64,000 nucleotides of DNA from Stella humosa. Lineage in GTDB: Bacteria; Pseudomonadota; Alphaproteobacteria; ATCC43930; Allostellaceae. Positions 1 through 10,048 of this stretch are shown here, piece by piece (within the stretch, counting starts at the first letter, position 1; each line of letters begins with the position of its first letter). The stretch covers positions 5,514,351 through 5,578,350 of the forward strand of contig NZ_AP019700.1 in the NCBI RefSeq assembly GCF_006738645.1, read 5' to 3'. The position numbers and the translations under genes were made by a program. The notes beneath the pieces were generated by a model, which saw only the letters and a list, made by a program, of their open reading frames with translations, was not told the DNA's origin and did no database searches.

Positions 1-1
1 G

Positions 2-412
2 GACGCCCAGCACCTGGCGACCGAACTGGCAGTGCGCTACCAGCGCGACCGGGCGCCGATCGCCGCCATCGCGCTGACCACGGACAGTTCGGCACTGACC
101 GCCATCGGCAACGACCTGGGCTTCGAACAGCTCTTCGCCCGCCAGGTGCAGGCGATCGGGCGAGCCGGCGACGTCGCCATCGGCATCACCACGTCGGGCC
201 GCAGCGCCAACGTCGCCCGCGGGCTCGAGGCCGCGCGCGCGATCGGCATGCACGCCGCCGCCTTCTCGGGCGGGACCGGCGGAACGCTGGCCGGGCTGGC
301 CGATCCCCTGATCCTCGTGCCGTCGACCACGACGGCGCGGATCCAGGAAATGCACATCACCATCGGCCAGATCCTGTGCGGGGCGCTGGAGCGGCGTCTC
401 GGCCTGGTCTGA
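2..412 (+). CDS. gmhA: Phosphoheptose isomerase GmhA (5' end cut off by window)
   Basis: Sedoheptulose-7-phosphate isomerase, cytoplasmic, first step of ADP-heptose synthesis for the LPS inner core. The visible 136 residues are the C-terminal two thirds of a SIS domain. The frame is open to the window edge and reads DAQHLATEL before the GTG at 32, so the true start lies upstream. Family hallmarks are LTTDSSALTAIGNDLGFE, the sugar-phosphate loop TSGRSANV, and the late QEMHITIGQILCGALE helix carrying the conserved Glu/His. It lies 24 bases before hldE, the next pathway enzymes, so the two are very likely co-transcribed. Confidence 0.93.
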   Translation, partial: DAQHLATELAVRYQRDRAPIAAIALTTDSSALTAIGNDLGFEQLFARQVQAIGRAGDVAIGITTSGRSANVARGLEAARAIGMHAAAFSGGTGGTLAGLADPLILVPSTTTARIQEMHITIGQILCGALERRLGLV

Positions 413-436
413 TCCGGCAAGCGGCGGACCCCAGCG

Positions 437-1906
437 ATGACCCAGGCACACAACGCCGATCTCGCCCAGCGCATCGACCAACTCGCCCGCGTGCGGGTGC
501 TGTGCGTCGGCGACGTCATGCTCGACCGCTACATCTACGGCTCGGTCGAGCGCATCTCGCCGGAAGCGCCGATCCCGGTCCTGCGCATCCAGCGCGAGTC
601 GGACATGCTGGGCGGTGCCGGCAACGTCCTGCGCAACCTGCTGGCGCTCGGGGCGGAGGTTTGCTTCCTGTCGGTCGTCGGCGACGACCCGGCCGGCCGC
701 GAGATCCAGGCGATCATCGCCGCCGAGGAGCGGGTCGAGCCGCACCTGTTGTCGGAGCGCGCGCGCACGACGCCGATCAAGACCCGCTACGTCGCCGGCC
801 AGCAGCAACTCCTGCGGGCGGACCGCGAGACGGTGGCGCCGATCGCCGAGGCCCTGCGCGAGGATCTGGTGCACCTGGCCCGCTCCGCCGCTACGGAGCA
901 ATCGGTCGTGGTCCTCTCGGACTATGACAAGGGAGTGTTGCGGCAGGGGGTGGCGGCCGGCGTCATCGCGGCTGCCCGCGCCGCCGGCAAGATCGTCATC
1001 GTCGACCCCAAGGGCTCGGACTACACGCGCTATCGCGGCGCCAACGTACTGACCCCCAACCGGCGCGAACTGGCCGAGGCGACCGACATGCCGGTCGGCA
1101 CGGCCGAGGAGATCGTGACCGCGGCCCGCCGACTGATCGGCCGGCTCGACCTCGACGCGCTGCTGGTGACCCGCAGCCAGGACGGCATGACGCTGGTGGA
1201 GCGCGATGGCGCGATCCACCACCTGCCGGCCGAGGCCCGCGAGGTGTTCGACGTTTCCGGCGCCGGCGACACGGTGCTGGCCGCCTTCGCGACGGCGATC
1301 GGCGCCGGCTTCTCGTTCCGCGATGCGGCCCGCTTGGGCAATGTCGCGGCCGGCCTGGTGGTCGGCAAGATCGGCACCGCCGTCGCCCATTCGGTCGAGC
1401 TGATGCGGGCGCTGCGGGCGGGCGACATCGGCCGCAGCAACGTGAAGGCGCTGCCCTTCGCCGCCGCACTCGATCGCGTGCGCGGCTGGCGGCAGGAGGG
1501 GCTGTCGGTCGGCTTCACCAACGGCTGCTTCGACCTGCTGCATCCCGGCCACATCGCCATGCTGAAGGCCGCGCGCGCGACCTGCGACCGGCTGGTCGTC
1601 GGCTTGAACGCCGACGAGTCCGTCGCCCGCCTGAAAGGCCCCAACCGGCCGGTGCAGAACGAGGGCGCGCGCTCGACGGTGCTGGCCTCGCTGGCCGACG
1701 TCGACCTGGTCGTCATCTTCACCGAGGACACGCCGCAGAACCTGATCGAGGCGGTCCGGCCCGACGTGCTGATCAAGGGGTCCGACTACACCATCGACCA
1801 GGTGGTGGGGGCGGACTTCGTCCAGGCCTCGGGCGGTCGCGTGGTCCTGGTCGACCTGGTTCCCGGCTTCAGCACCACCGCCACGGTCGCCAAGCTGATC
1901 GGCTGA
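437..1906 (+). CDS. hldE: Bifunctional heptose-7-phosphate kinase / heptose-1-phosphate adenylyltransferase HldE
   Basis: Catalyses phosphorylation of D-glycero-D-manno-heptose-7-phosphate and, in the second domain, ADP transfer to the heptose-1-phosphate, giving the precursor of LPS core heptose. The 489 residues match the fused two-domain family. The N-terminal PfkB/ribokinase-like domain has GGAGNV near residue 59 and the catalytic DVSGAGDT loop near 271. The C-terminal cytidylyltransferase-like domain begins at about 355 with [12 protein letters not shown] (HxGH nucleotide-binding motif near 369). It follows gmhA directly. The phosphatase gmhB is not visible in this window. Confidence 0.97.
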   Translation: MTQAHNADLAQRIDQLARVRVLCVGDVMLDRYIYGSVERISPEAPIPVLRIQRESDMLGGAGNVLRNLLALGAEVCFLSVVGDDPAGREIQAIIAAEERVEPHLLSERARTTPIKTRYVAGQQQLLRADRETVAPIAEALREDLVHLARSAATEQSVVVLSDYDKGVLRQGVAAGVIAAARAAGKIVIVDPKGSDYTRYRGANVLTPNRRELAEATDMPVGTAEEIVTAARRLIGRLDLDALLVTRSQDGMTLVERDGAIHHLPAEAREVFDVSGAGDTVLAAFATAIGAGFSFRDAARLGNVAAGLVVGKIGTAVAHSVELMRALRAGDIGRSNVKALPFAAALDRVRGWRQEGLSVGFTNGCFDLLHPGHIAMLKAARATCDRLVVGLNADESVARLKGPNRPVQNEGARSTVLASLADVDLVVIFTEDTPQNLIEAVRPDVLIKGSDYTIDQVVGADFVQASGGRVVLVDLVPGFSTTATVAKLIG

Positions 1907-1913
1907 GCCCGCG

Positions 1914-2291
1914 CTACGACGAGCGCGCGCGGGATGCCCAGATCGCCGCCAGGAACAACCCCTTGGCGCGTGGCAGCACGAGCAGGCAAAGCGCAAGCGA
2001 CACCGTGACCAGCAGGGCCGTGATCGCCCAGTCCGGCATGCTGCCGTAGCGGACGAGCGCCAGGGCGAGCGGCGCCACCAGGTGCCCGACGATCAGGATA
2101 GTGAGCCAGGGCGGGGCATCGTCCGCCCGCAGCTCGCCCCACGCCTCGCCGCAGACGGCGCAGCGGTCGACCTGACGCAGGTAGGTTGCGAACAGCCGGC
2201 CCTGGCCGCAGTTCGGGCAGCGCCCGCGGAGCGCGCGCCGGATCGACAGGAATGTATCGCGCCGTTCGCCCTGGATCATCGCCATGGCCAT
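1914..2291 (-). CDS. DUF983 family small membrane protein
   Basis: A 125-residue protein with an N-terminal zinc-ribbon-like segment (CPNCGQGRLF, then CAVCGEAW, about 20 residues apart) followed by two hydrophobic segments near residues 62-80 and 87-105. This is the usual architecture of the DUF983 family, whose function is not established. Three in-frame ATGs (2291, 2285, 2279) lie within 12 bases; the first is used here, but the third is equally possible. It converges on hldE with 7 bases between the stops. Confidence 0.8.
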   Translation of the reverse strand: MAMAMIQGERRDTFLSIRRALRGRCPNCGQGRLFATYLRQVDRCAVCGEAWGELRADDAPPWLTILIVGHLVAPLALALVRYGSMPDWAITALLVTVSLALCLLVLPRAKGLFLAAIWASRARSS

Positions 2292-2330
2292 CCATCGCCC
2301 CTTTGGCCCGGTCTGTCCATGGCAGCCCGC

Positions 2331-2798
2331 CTATGACAGCAGCGCCGGTTCCAGGTCGTGACGGCCGGGGTCCTCCAGGCGGCCTAGGCGGAGGGAGGCG
2401 GTCAGGGCAAAGCGCAGCGTCACCGCCCGCCGCCTGGCGGCCACCACCGGGTGGCGCGGCGCCTCGCGCACCAGGGCGGCTCCGAAGCCGTCGGCGATCA
2501 GCAGGCCGGCATCCTCCGGCAGGGCCGGCAGCGGAAAACCGGAGGGGACGGCGAACAGCAGCGCGTCGCAGAAATCGCGATACTCGGGCCATTTGCGGTC
2601 GGCTCGCAGGTCGGCCAGCGAGGTCTTCACCTCGACGATGACGATCTCGCCGCGGCGATCGATGCCGGCCACGTCGGCGCGTCGCCCCGATGCCAGGACC
2701 AGCTCAGTGACGGTCGCGAAGCCCAGATCGCCCAGCGCCCGCCGTACGCCCCGGGCCAGCAGGCGGGCCAATGCCGGTTCGGCTTCGGGGCCGGCCAT
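2331..2798 (-). CDS. mmcB: MmcB family DNA repair protein
   Basis: 155 residues beginning MAGPEAEPALARLL. It matches the alphaproteobacterial MmcB family of putative restriction-endonuclease-like nucleases linked to DNA damage repair in Caulobacter. The core shows VTELVLASGRRADVAGID followed by EIVIVEVKTSLADLRADRKW, the D...ExK arrangement of a PD-(D/E)xK fold, then YRDFCDALLFAVP. The ATG at 2798 was chosen because a longer frame would overlap the preceding pmtA gene by 167 bases and is out of character. The gap to pmtA is 7 bases, which implies one transcript. The function is inferred from the family; the catalytic motif is visible. Confidence 0.82.
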   Translation of the reverse strand: MAGPEAEPALARLLARGVRRALGDLGFATVTELVLASGRRADVAGIDRRGEIVIVEVKTSLADLRADRKWPEYRDFCDALLFAVPSGFPLPALPEDAGLLIADGFGAALVREAPRHPVVAARRRAVTLRFALTASLRLGRLEDPGRHDLEPALLS

Positions 2799-2805
2799 GC
2801 GACCG

Positions 2806-3441
2806 TCAGCCGCGGTCCCGCGCCACCGCCACGCCCGGGACCCGGGTGTAGCGCCACACGGCGGCCGGCGGCACGTTGCGCCAGACGCGGCAGACGCGGC
2901 GGCCCTGGACGGCGAAATGCCGCAGCGGGATCGGCGAGACGACGCCATAGGTGAACTGGATGAAGCGGCCATCCGGATGCAGGATCTCGAACCCGCCTTC
3001 CACCACCCGGCGCACCAGGCTGCGCGGCAGGGACACCAGCGGCAGGCAGGAGACGATGGCCGACAGGGTCTCGACCCCCTCGGCCTGCATCAGCGCCGGC
3101 AGCTCGCCGGCATCGCCCTCGATGACGCGGATGGCCGGGAAGCGCTGGCGCAGCACGGCCGCCATGGCGGGATCGCGCTCCAGTGCCAGGAACCGCTCGG
3201 GCGGTACGCCCGATTGCAGCAGGGTGGCGGTGATCGGGCCGGTGCCGGCACCCAGCTCGACGATGGCGCCCGGCACCGACAGGTCGAGCTGGGCCGCCAT
3301 CGCCCGCCCCAGGCTGCGCCCGCTGGGCCAGACCGAGCCGATGCGCGTCGGCGCCTGCACCCACTTCCACAGGAAGAGGGCGGCATCCCGTCGCGAACGG
3401 CCGGGCGATGGGGCATCCCCGTGGTGCGGCTGGTCTTGCAT
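2806..3441 (-). CDS. pmtA: Class I SAM-dependent phospholipid N-methyltransferase (PmtA-like)
   Basis: 211 residues. The N-terminal FLWKWVQAPTRIGSVWPSGRSLGRAMA segment and IVELGAGTGPITATLL (SAM-binding motif I), FLALERDPAM (motif II) and VIEGDAG are typical of the Rhodobacter-type phospholipid N-methyltransferases related to rRNA adenine dimethylases. These convert phosphatidylethanolamine toward phosphatidylcholine at the membrane. The ATG at 3441 is preferred because the upstream residues are Arg/Trp/Cys-rich and non-native. First gene of a pmtA-mmcB transcript, divergent from the glutamate dehydrogenase gene. A small-molecule or 16S rRNA substrate cannot be excluded from sequence alone. 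Confidence 0.78.
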   Translation of the reverse strand: MQDQPHHGDAPSPGRSRRDAALFLWKWVQAPTRIGSVWPSGRSLGRAMAAQLDLSVPGAIVELGAGTGPITATLLQSGVPPERFLALERDPAMAAVLRQRFPAIRVIEGDAGELPALMQAEGVETLSAIVSCLPLVSLPRSLVRRVVEGGFEILHPDGRFIQFTYGVVSPIPLRHFAVQGRRVCRVWRNVPPAAVWRYTRVPGVAVARDRG

Positions 3442-3470
3442 CAGGACGGAACGGCTTTCTGCGAGGGAAC

Positions 3471-3482
3471 GTTGCCGGCAAC
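3471..3482. promoter_or_regulatory. 12-base perfect palindrome in the pmtA / glutamate dehydrogenase divergent gap
   Basis: GTTGCCGGCAAC lies 30 bases upstream of the pmtA start, in the 198-base divergent region 3442-3639. It is the only clean dyad there and could be an operator half-site. With this GC content, chance occurrence is possible and no regulator is assigned. No convincing sigma-70 promoter could be picked in the gap. Confidence 0.25.
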
Positions 3483-3639
3483 CTAGCCGGCGGACGATGA
3501 CCGGACAACGACACCACCGCCGGCCCTGGCAGGCGGTCGCCCAGCCCCACCATCCATTCACGCCGAAGTGTCGTCACGGCGACGCGGTTTTGCCGTAGGC
3601 TGGGGCCAGGTCGAAAAGCAGCGGATCGGGGAAAGCACC

Positions 3640-6600
3640 ATGCCGGAACAGGCAGACCGACTGAAGGACGAACGGATCGCGCAGGCAGCCGGACTGGCCG
3701 CCCAACGCCTGTCCGGCACACAGGCCGAGGCGGCGGCCCGGTTCGTCCAGCTGTTCGCCCGCAACATGGCGCCCGAGGACGTCGCCGCCTTCGCACCCGA
3801 AGACCTGTACGGGGCGGCGCTCAGCCTGCTTGCGTTCGCCGGGCAGCGCCCGGCAGGCAGCGCCAAGGTGCGCGTGCTCAGCCCCCGGGCCGATTCGGAG
3901 GGCTGGTCCTGCCGCCACGCGGTGGTCGAGATCGTCAACGACGACATGCCGTTCCTGGTCGATTCGCTGGTGGCCGAGCTGCAGCGCCAGGAGGTGGCCG
4001 TCCATCTCGTGGTCCATCCGGTCATCGCCGTCGAGCGCGAGGGCGAGCGGCTGGTATCGGTCGGCACCGGCCAGGCCCGCGAATCGATGATGCATATCGA
4101 GATCGCCACGCAGGCCGACCCGGCCCGGCATGAACAGATCCGCGCCAGCCTGCTGGAGGTGCTGGCTGATGTCCGTCGCGCCGTCACCGACTGGCCGGCG
4201 ATGCGGGAGCGGATGGCGGCCGCACAGAAGACGCTGGCCGCCGAGGGCGGCAGCCTGCCAGCGGACGAGCGCGCGGAGGCCGACGCCTTCCTCGACTGGC
4301 TCGTCCATAACCATTTCACCTTCCTCGGCTGCCGCGACTATGCGTTTGGCGTGGCCGACGACAATGGCGCCGGCATCGCCATCGTCCCCGGGTCCGGGCT
4401 GGGCGTGCTGGCGGAGGAGGCAGCCCCGCTGTTCGACGGGCTGCGCCACTTCACCGCCCTGCCGGCCGAGGTCCAGGACTTCCTGCGCCAGCCGACCGCA
4501 CTGGTGGTCACCAAGGCCAGCCACCGTGCGCGCGTCCATCGTGCGGCACCCATGGACGTGATCGCGGTCAAGCGCTTCGACCAGTCGGGGGTGCCCACGG
4601 GCCTCAGCGTCTTCACGGGCCTCTATACCTCGCAGGCCTACAGCGGCAGTTCGCGCACCATCCCGATCCTGCGCCGCAAGGTGCTGCGGGTGATCGACCG
4701 TGCCGGCTTCGACCCGCGCAGCCACGACGGCAAGGCGCTGCAGCACATCCTCGACACCTATCCCCGCGACGAACTGTTCCAGATCGACGAAGCGACCCTG
4801 TTCGCGATCGCGCGCGGCATCATGCATCTGGAGGAGCGGCCGCGGGTGGCGCTGTTCGTGCGCCCCGATCCGTTCGAGCGCTTCGTCTCCTGCCTCGTCT
4901 ATGTGCCGCGCGACCGCTTCGATACCGCGCTGCGCCAGCGCTTCCAGGCGATCCTGGCCGCCGCCTTCGCGGGTGAGGTCGTCTCGTTCAACACGCATCT
5001 GGGCGAGTCGGCGCTGGCCCGCGTGCATTTCGTCGTGCGCACGACGCCCGGCGCCATCCCGGCCTATTCCGCCGACGAGATCGAAAAGTTACTGACGGAG
5101 TCCGGCCGGTCATGGCGCGACCGGCTGAAGGAAGCGCTCGACGCACGCATGGGCGAGACCGAGGTGCAGGCGACCCTGGCCCACTGGGGCGACGCCTTCC
5201 CGGCCGGCTATCGCGAGCGGTTTTCCGCATCGGTCGCGGTGACCGAGATCGACCGGGCGCTGGAGGCGCGTGCCCGCGGCCTGGCCCTGCACCTGTTCCG
5301 GCCGGTCGAGATGCCGGCCGCCGAGGTCCGGCTGAAGGTCTATCACCCGGACGCGGCGATGCCGCTCTCCGACATCATCCCGGTGCTGGAGAACCTGGGC
5401 TTCCGGGTGTTGAACGAGATACCGGACACCCTGCGCCCGGCCGATGGCGGATCTGCCGTCTGGATCCATGATTTCGGGCTGTCCGCGCCCGACGGCGCCG
5501 ATCTCGACATCGAGGCGCTGCGGCCGCTGATCGAGGACGGCTTCCGCGCCGTGTGGACGGCGCTGGCCTCCAACGACGGCTTCAACCGCCTGATCCGGGT
5601 GGCGCGCCTGTCCTGGCCGGAAGCCCGCATCCTGCGCCTCTATGCCCGCTACCTGCGCCAGGTCGGGTTCCCGCTGAGCCAAGCGTTCGTCGAAGACACG
5701 CTGGTCGCCCAGCCGCGCCTGGCCCGCCTGTTGGTCAACCTCTTCACCGCCCGCTTCAACCCGGCCGCGGCCACCGACCGGCTGACCCGGGCAGCCGGCG
5801 TCGTCGAGGCGATCGAGCATGCGCTGGACGCCGTGCAGAGCCTGGAGGAGGACCGCACGCTGCGCGCCTTCCTGACGCTCATGCGGGCGACCCTGCGCAC
5901 CAACCACTACCAGCAGGACGCGGACGGGCGGCCCAAGACCTACCTGTCGGTCAAGCTCGACAGCCAGGCGATCGACTTCCTGCCGCTGCCCAAGCCGATG
6001 GTCGAGGTCTTCGTGCATTCGCCGCGCACCGAGGCGATCCACCTGCGCGGTGGCAAGGTCGCCCGCGGCGGCATCCGCTGGTCGGACCGGCGCGAGGATT
6101 TCCGTACCGAGATCCTGGGGCTGATGAAGGCCCAGATGGTGAAGAACGCCGTCATCGTCCCGGTCGGCTCCAAGGGCGGCTTCGTCGTCAAGCAGCCGCC
6201 GGCGACGGGTGGCCGCGAGGCGCTCCAGGCCGAGGTCGTCCACTGCTACCGCACCCTGATGCAGGGCCTGCTCGACATCACCGACAACCTGGTCGACGGC
6301 GCCGTTGTGCCGCCGGCCGACGTCGTGCGCCACGACCAGGACGACCCCTATCTCGTGGTCGCCGCCGACAAGGGCACGGCCACCTTTTCCGACATCGCCA
6401 ACGGCATCGCCGGCCAGTACGGTTTCTGGCTGGGCGACGCCTTCGCCTCGGGCGGCTCCAAGGGCTACGACCACAAGGCCATGGGCATCACCGCGCGCGG
6501 CGCGTGGGAGGCGGTGAAGCGGCATTTCCGCGAGGCCGGCACCGACATCCAGACCACCGCCTTCACGGTCGTGGGCGTCGGCGACATGTCGGGCGACGTC

Positions 6601-8475
6601 TTCGGCAACGGCATGCTGCAATCCCGCGCCATCCGCCTGCTGGCGGCCTTCGACCATCGGCACATCTTCATCGATCCCAAGCCCGATGCGGAGCGCAGCT
6701 ACGAGGAGCGCCAGCGCCTGTTCGCCCTGCCGCGGTCGAGCTGGGCCGACTATGACCGCAGCCTGATCTCGGCGGGCGGCGGCGTCTTCGAGCGCAGCGC
6801 CAAGTCGGTCGCCGTCAGCCCCGAGATCGGCCAGCTTCTCGGCATCGGCCGCGAGCGTGTCACCCCGGCCGAGCTGATGCGCGCGATCCTGCAGGCCGAC
6901 GCCGACCTTCTGTGGTTCGGCGGGATCGGGACCTTCATCAAGGCGGCCGAGGAAAGCCACGCCGATGCCGGCGACAAGGCCAACGACGCCATCCGCATCG
7001 ACGGCGCCGAGGTGCGCGCCCGCGTCATCGGCGAGGGCGCCAACCTGGGCGTCACCCAGCGCGGGCGGATCGAGTATGCGCTGAAGGGGGCCGGGGGCAA
7101 GGGCGGGGCGATCAACACCGACGCCATCGACAATTCGGCCGGCGTCGACACCTCCGACCATGAGGTGAACATCAAGATCCTGCTGGATGCGGTGGCCGCC
7201 GCCGGCGACCTGACCGGCAAGCAGCGCGACCGGCTGCTGGTGGAGATGACCGACGAGGTGGCGGGCTTGGTGCTGCGCCACAACTACCTGCAGACACAGG
7301 CGCTGACGGTCGAGCAGGCGGAAGCGCCCGTCCTGCTGGCCGCGCACGGCCGAGCGATGCAGGCGTTCGAGCAGCGTGCCCGCCTCGACCGCGCGGTCGA
7401 GCTGCTGCCCGACCGGGCCGGACTTGCCCGCCGCGCCCAGGACAAGGCCGGGCTGACTCGCCCCGAACTGGCGGTGCTGCTGGCCTATTCCAAGATGGCG
7501 ATGTTCAACGCCATCGTCGCCTCGCCCCTGCCCGACGATCCGGGGCTCGACGACGACCTGCTCGACTATTTCCCCCAGCCCATCGAGGACCGGCTGCCCG
7601 ACGCCTGCCGCAGCCACCGGCTGCGGCGCGAGATCGTGGCGACCGTCGTCACGAACGCGCTGGTCAACCGTGCCGGCATCGCCTTTGCCTCCTCGGTCGC
7701 CGATGCGACCGGGGCCGACTGGGCCGACATCGCCCGCGCATGGCTGGCCGCCCGCGACATCTTCCGCCTCGATGCCTATTGGGCCGCCGTCGAAGCGCTG
7801 GACGGCCAAGTGCCGGCCGGGACCCAGACCGGCCTGCTGCTGACGGCGCGCCAGCTCGTCGAGGCGGCGATGCCGCACCTGCTGGCGGCGGTCGCGCGCG
7901 ATCCCAGCCTGGGATCGGTCGTGGCCCGCTACGCGTCCGGGGCAGCGGCCGTCGAAGCTGATCTGGCGTCACTGCTGCCGGCAGACCAGGCCCAGGCACT
8001 GGCCGTCCGCATCGCTGCCATCGCCGATAGCGGCGTACCGGAAGATCTGGCCCGGCAGGCGGCGGCCTTCGAGCGGTTGGCCGCCGCCCTGCCGATCGCC
8101 GACCGCGCGGCGACGGCCGGTGCACCGTTCGAACGGGTGGCACGCCTGCATTTCGCGATCGACGCCCGCTTCCACCTCGACCGGCTGATGGCCGCGGCCG
8201 ATGCCATTGCCGACGGCGATGCCTGGGCCCGGCGCGCGGCATCGGCCGCCCGCGAGGACCTGGCCCATGCCCAGGACGACCTGCTGTCGGGCGTGCTGGC
8301 CATGGCTGGCGCGGACGGCGACCCGTCGGCGGCGCTGGCCGAATGGAGTGCGGCCCATGCCCAGGCGGTCCAGCGCATCGACGCCTTGTCGGCCGAGCTG
8401 GAGGCACAGCCGCGCATCGACCTCGCCATGCTGACGGTGGCGACCCGCTCGCTCCGTTCGGCGGTGGATGTCTGA
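3640..8475 (+). CDS. NAD-specific glutamate dehydrogenase, large (~180 kDa) class
   Basis: Catalyses NAD-dependent oxidative deamination of glutamate to 2-oxoglutarate and ammonia. The 1611-residue length fits the large bacterial NAD-GDH class (GdhB/GdhZ type). The catalytic domain lies near residues 780-1280: RGGIRWSDRREDFRTEILGL, PVGSKGGFVVK, DDPYLVVAADKGTATFSD, GSKGYDHKAMGITARGAWE, and the dinucleotide motif TVVGVGDMSGDVFGNGML near 978. The ~780-residue N-terminal region is regulatory (ACT-like) in this family, and the C-terminal ~330 residues form a helical domain. The ATG at 3640 is preceded by a GGGGA ribosome site; the 24 residues upstream in frame do not look native. Confidence 0.95.
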   Translation: MPEQADRLKDERIAQAAGLAAQRLSGTQAEAAARFVQLFARNMAPEDVAAFAPEDLYGAALSLLAFAGQRPAGSAKVRVLSPRADSEGWSCRHAVVEIVNDDMPFLVDSLVAELQRQEVAVHLVVHPVIAVEREGERLVSVGTGQARESMMHIEIATQADPARHEQIRASLLEVLADVRRAVTDWPAMRERMAAAQKTLAAEGGSLPADERAEADAFLDWLVHNHFTFLGCRDYAFGVADDNGAGIAIVPGSGLGVLAEEAAPLFDGLRHFTALPAEVQDFLRQPTALVVTKASHRARVHRAAPMDVIAVKRFDQSGVPTGLSVFTGLYTSQAYSGSSRTIPILRRKVLRVIDRAGFDPRSHDGKALQHILDTYPRDELFQIDEATLFAIARGIMHLEERPRVALFVRPDPFERFVSCLVYVPRDRFDTALRQRFQAILAAAFAGEVVSFNTHLGESALARVHFVVRTTPGAIPAYSADEIEKLLTESGRSWRDRLKEALDARMGETEVQATLAHWGDAFPAGYRERFSASVAVTEIDRALEARARGLALHLFRPVEMPAAEVRLKVYHPDAAMPLSDIIPVLENLGFRVLNEIPDTLRPADGGSAVWIHDFGLSAPDGADLDIEALRPLIEDGFRAVWTALASNDGFNRLIRVARLSWPEARILRLYARYLRQVGFPLSQAFVEDTLVAQPRLARLLVNLFTARFNPAAATDRLTRAAGVVEAIEHALDAVQSLEEDRTLRAFLTLMRATLRTNHYQQDADGRPKTYLSVKLDSQAIDFLPLPKPMVEVFVHSPRTEAIHLRGGKVARGGIRWSDRREDFRTEILGLMKAQMVKNAVIVPVGSKGGFVVKQPPATGGREALQAEVVHCYRTLMQGLLDITDNLVDGAVVPPADVVRHDQDDPYLVVAADKGTATFSDIANGIAGQYGFWLGDAFASGGSKGYDHKAMGITARGAWEAVKRHFREAGTDIQTTAFTVVGVGDMSGDVFGNGMLQSRAIRLLAAFDHRHIFIDPKPDAERSYEERQRLFALPRSSWADYDRSLISAGGGVFERSAKSVAVSPEIGQLLGIGRERVTPAELMRAILQADADLLWFGGIGTFIKAAEESHADAGDKANDAIRIDGAEVRARVIGEGANLGVTQRGRIEYALKGAGGKGGAINTDAIDNSAGVDTSDHEVNIKILLDAVAAAGDLTGKQRDRLLVEMTDEVAGLVLRHNYLQTQALTVEQAEAPVLLAAHGRAMQAFEQRARLDRAVELLPDRAGLARRAQDKAGLTRPELAVLLAYSKMAMFNAIVASPLPDDPGLDDDLLDYFPQPIEDRLPDACRSHRLRREIVATVVTNALVNRAGIAFASSVADATGADWADIARAWLAARDIFRLDAYWAAVEALDGQVPAGTQTGLLLTARQLVEAAMPHLLAAVARDPSLGSVVARYASGAAAVEADLASLLPADQAQALAVRIAAIADSGVPEDLARQAAAFERLAAALPIADRAATAGAPFERVARLHFAIDARFHLDRLMAAADAIADGDAWARRAASAAREDLAHAQDDLLSGVLAMAGADGDPSAALAEWSAAHAQAVQRIDALSAELEAQPRIDLAMLTVATRSLRSAVDV

Positions 8476-9972
8476 GTGACGGAGCGGCGGCCGGCGGCCG
8501 CCTTCCTCGACCATGTGGCGGTCGACCGCGACGAGGCCGCCGCGATCCCGGTGCAGATCGCGCGGCGCCTGCGGGACCTGATCCTGGCGGGCGGGCTGGC
8601 GCGCGGCGCCCGCCTGCCGTCGACACGCCGCCTGGCCGCCATCCTGGCGGTGTCGCGCACCACGGCGACGGCGGCGGTCGACATCCTGGCGGCCGAGGGC
8701 TTCGTCGAGGCGCGGCACGGATCGGGCACCTATGTCGCAGCCCAGTTGCCGGCCGACCGGCTGGCCCGGGCGGCATCGCCCCCCGGACGGGCGCAGCCCG
8801 GGCCGGCCCTGTCCCGGCGCGGAGAGGTCCTGGCGGCCGGTAGCTGGATCGCGTCGGCCGGCCACCTGTTCACCCCCGGCCTGCCCGCGCTCGACGCCTT
8901 TCCCATGGGCGACTGGCGCCGTGCGCTGGTCCGCGCCCAGCGGCTGCACGGCCGCGGCCTGCTGCACCAGACCGATCGGCGCGGCTGGCCGCCGCTGCGG
9001 GCAGCCATCGCGGCCTATGTCGGGCCGGCGCGCGGCGTCGTCTGCACCCCCGACCAGGTCGTGATCCTGGCCAGCGCACGCCAGGCGGTATCGTTGGCCG
9101 GTAACCTGCTGGCCGACCCGGGTGATTCGGTATGGGTCGAGGACCCGGGCTATCCCGACGCCCATGCTGCCCTGCGCGCGGCCGGCCTGGTGCCGGTGCC
9201 GGTGCCGGTCGACGGCGCTGGGATGGACGTGGCCGAGGGCCAGCGCCTGGCGCCGGCCGCCCGCCTGGCCGCCGTCACGCCCTCGCACCAGTATCCGCTC
9301 GGCGCCATCATGAGCCTGGAGCGGCGCGTGGCGCTGCTGGACTGGGCGCGGAGCGCCGGCGCGGTCATCGTCGAGGACGATTACGATGGCGAGTTCCGCT
9401 ATGGCGGCCGGCCGATCACGGCACTCTACGGCCTGGATGGCGGCGACCGCGTCCTCTATGTCGGCAGCTTCAGCAAGGCGATGTTCCCGTCGCTGCGACT
9501 GGCCTACCTGGTCGCGCCGCCCGGGCTGGCCGCCGCGGTGGCCGAAGCCCGGCGCGCCGCCCATGCCGAGCCCCCGGCTCTGACCCAGGCGGCCCTGGCG
9601 GAGTTCGTGGCGGGCGAGGCTTTTACCGCGCATATCCGGCGCATGCGCCTGCTCTACCGCGCGCGCCAGGATGCCCTGGTCGCGGCCGTGCGCCGCCACC
9701 TGGACGGGGTCCTGACCGTTGCGCCGTCGGAGGCCGGCATGCACCTCGTCGGCCACCTCCACCCCGATTTCGACGATCGTGCGGTGGCGGCAGCGGCCGG
9801 CCGCGACGGCATGGGGTTGACCGCCCTGTCGCGCTTTGCCGTTGGTAGCCGGCGCCGAAACGGCCTGGTCATGGGCTATGCCGCCCACGATTCGGCGCTC
9901 CTCGAGGACGGCGTTCGGCGCTTGGCACGGATCATCGACGCGCTGGGAAGTGGCCCGGAATATCCGTCGTAA
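8476..9972 (+). CDS. MocR-type transcriptional regulator (GntR HTH fused to PLP aminotransferase fold)
   Basis: 498 residues. Residues ~20-90 are a GntR winged helix (AAIPVQIARRLRDLILAG, RLPSTRRLAAILAVSRTTA, GFVEARHGSGTYVA). Residues ~120-490 are a fold-type-I aminotransferase domain with the Schiff-base lysine in YVGSFSKAMFPSLRLAY. MocR regulators such as PdxR and GabR sense PLP or amino-acid adducts. The GTG start abuts the glutamate dehydrogenase stop codon (TGA GTG). The next gene, 76 bases downstream, encodes a flavin-binding PNPOx-like protein, so a vitamin B6 or amino-acid circuit is plausible. The target genes are an inference. Confidence 0.92.
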   Translation: MTERRPAAAFLDHVAVDRDEAAAIPVQIARRLRDLILAGGLARGARLPSTRRLAAILAVSRTTATAAVDILAAEGFVEARHGSGTYVAAQLPADRLARAASPPGRAQPGPALSRRGEVLAAGSWIASAGHLFTPGLPALDAFPMGDWRRALVRAQRLHGRGLLHQTDRRGWPPLRAAIAAYVGPARGVVCTPDQVVILASARQAVSLAGNLLADPGDSVWVEDPGYPDAHAALRAAGLVPVPVPVDGAGMDVAEGQRLAPAARLAAVTPSHQYPLGAIMSLERRVALLDWARSAGAVIVEDDYDGEFRYGGRPITALYGLDGGDRVLYVGSFSKAMFPSLRLAYLVAPPGLAAAVAEARRAAHAEPPALTQAALAEFVAGEAFTAHIRRMRLLYRARQDALVAAVRRHLDGVLTVAPSEAGMHLVGHLHPDFDDRAVAAAAGRDGMGLTALSRFAVGSRRRNGLVMGYAAHDSALLEDGVRRLARIIDALGSGPEYPS

Positions 9973-10048
9973 GTGGCTGCTGTGGGAAGGCCACTCGGCC
10001 GTTAGGTTCGGCCTCTCGCCACCCCTTGCCTCGCGGACGAGCCGACCC

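Noticed and set aside
5110-7878. A 922-codon frame antisense to the glutamate dehydrogenase
   Set aside because: Mirror frame of a long GC-rich gene; low-complexity Gly/Arg/Asp/Val composition, no motif, no ribosome site.
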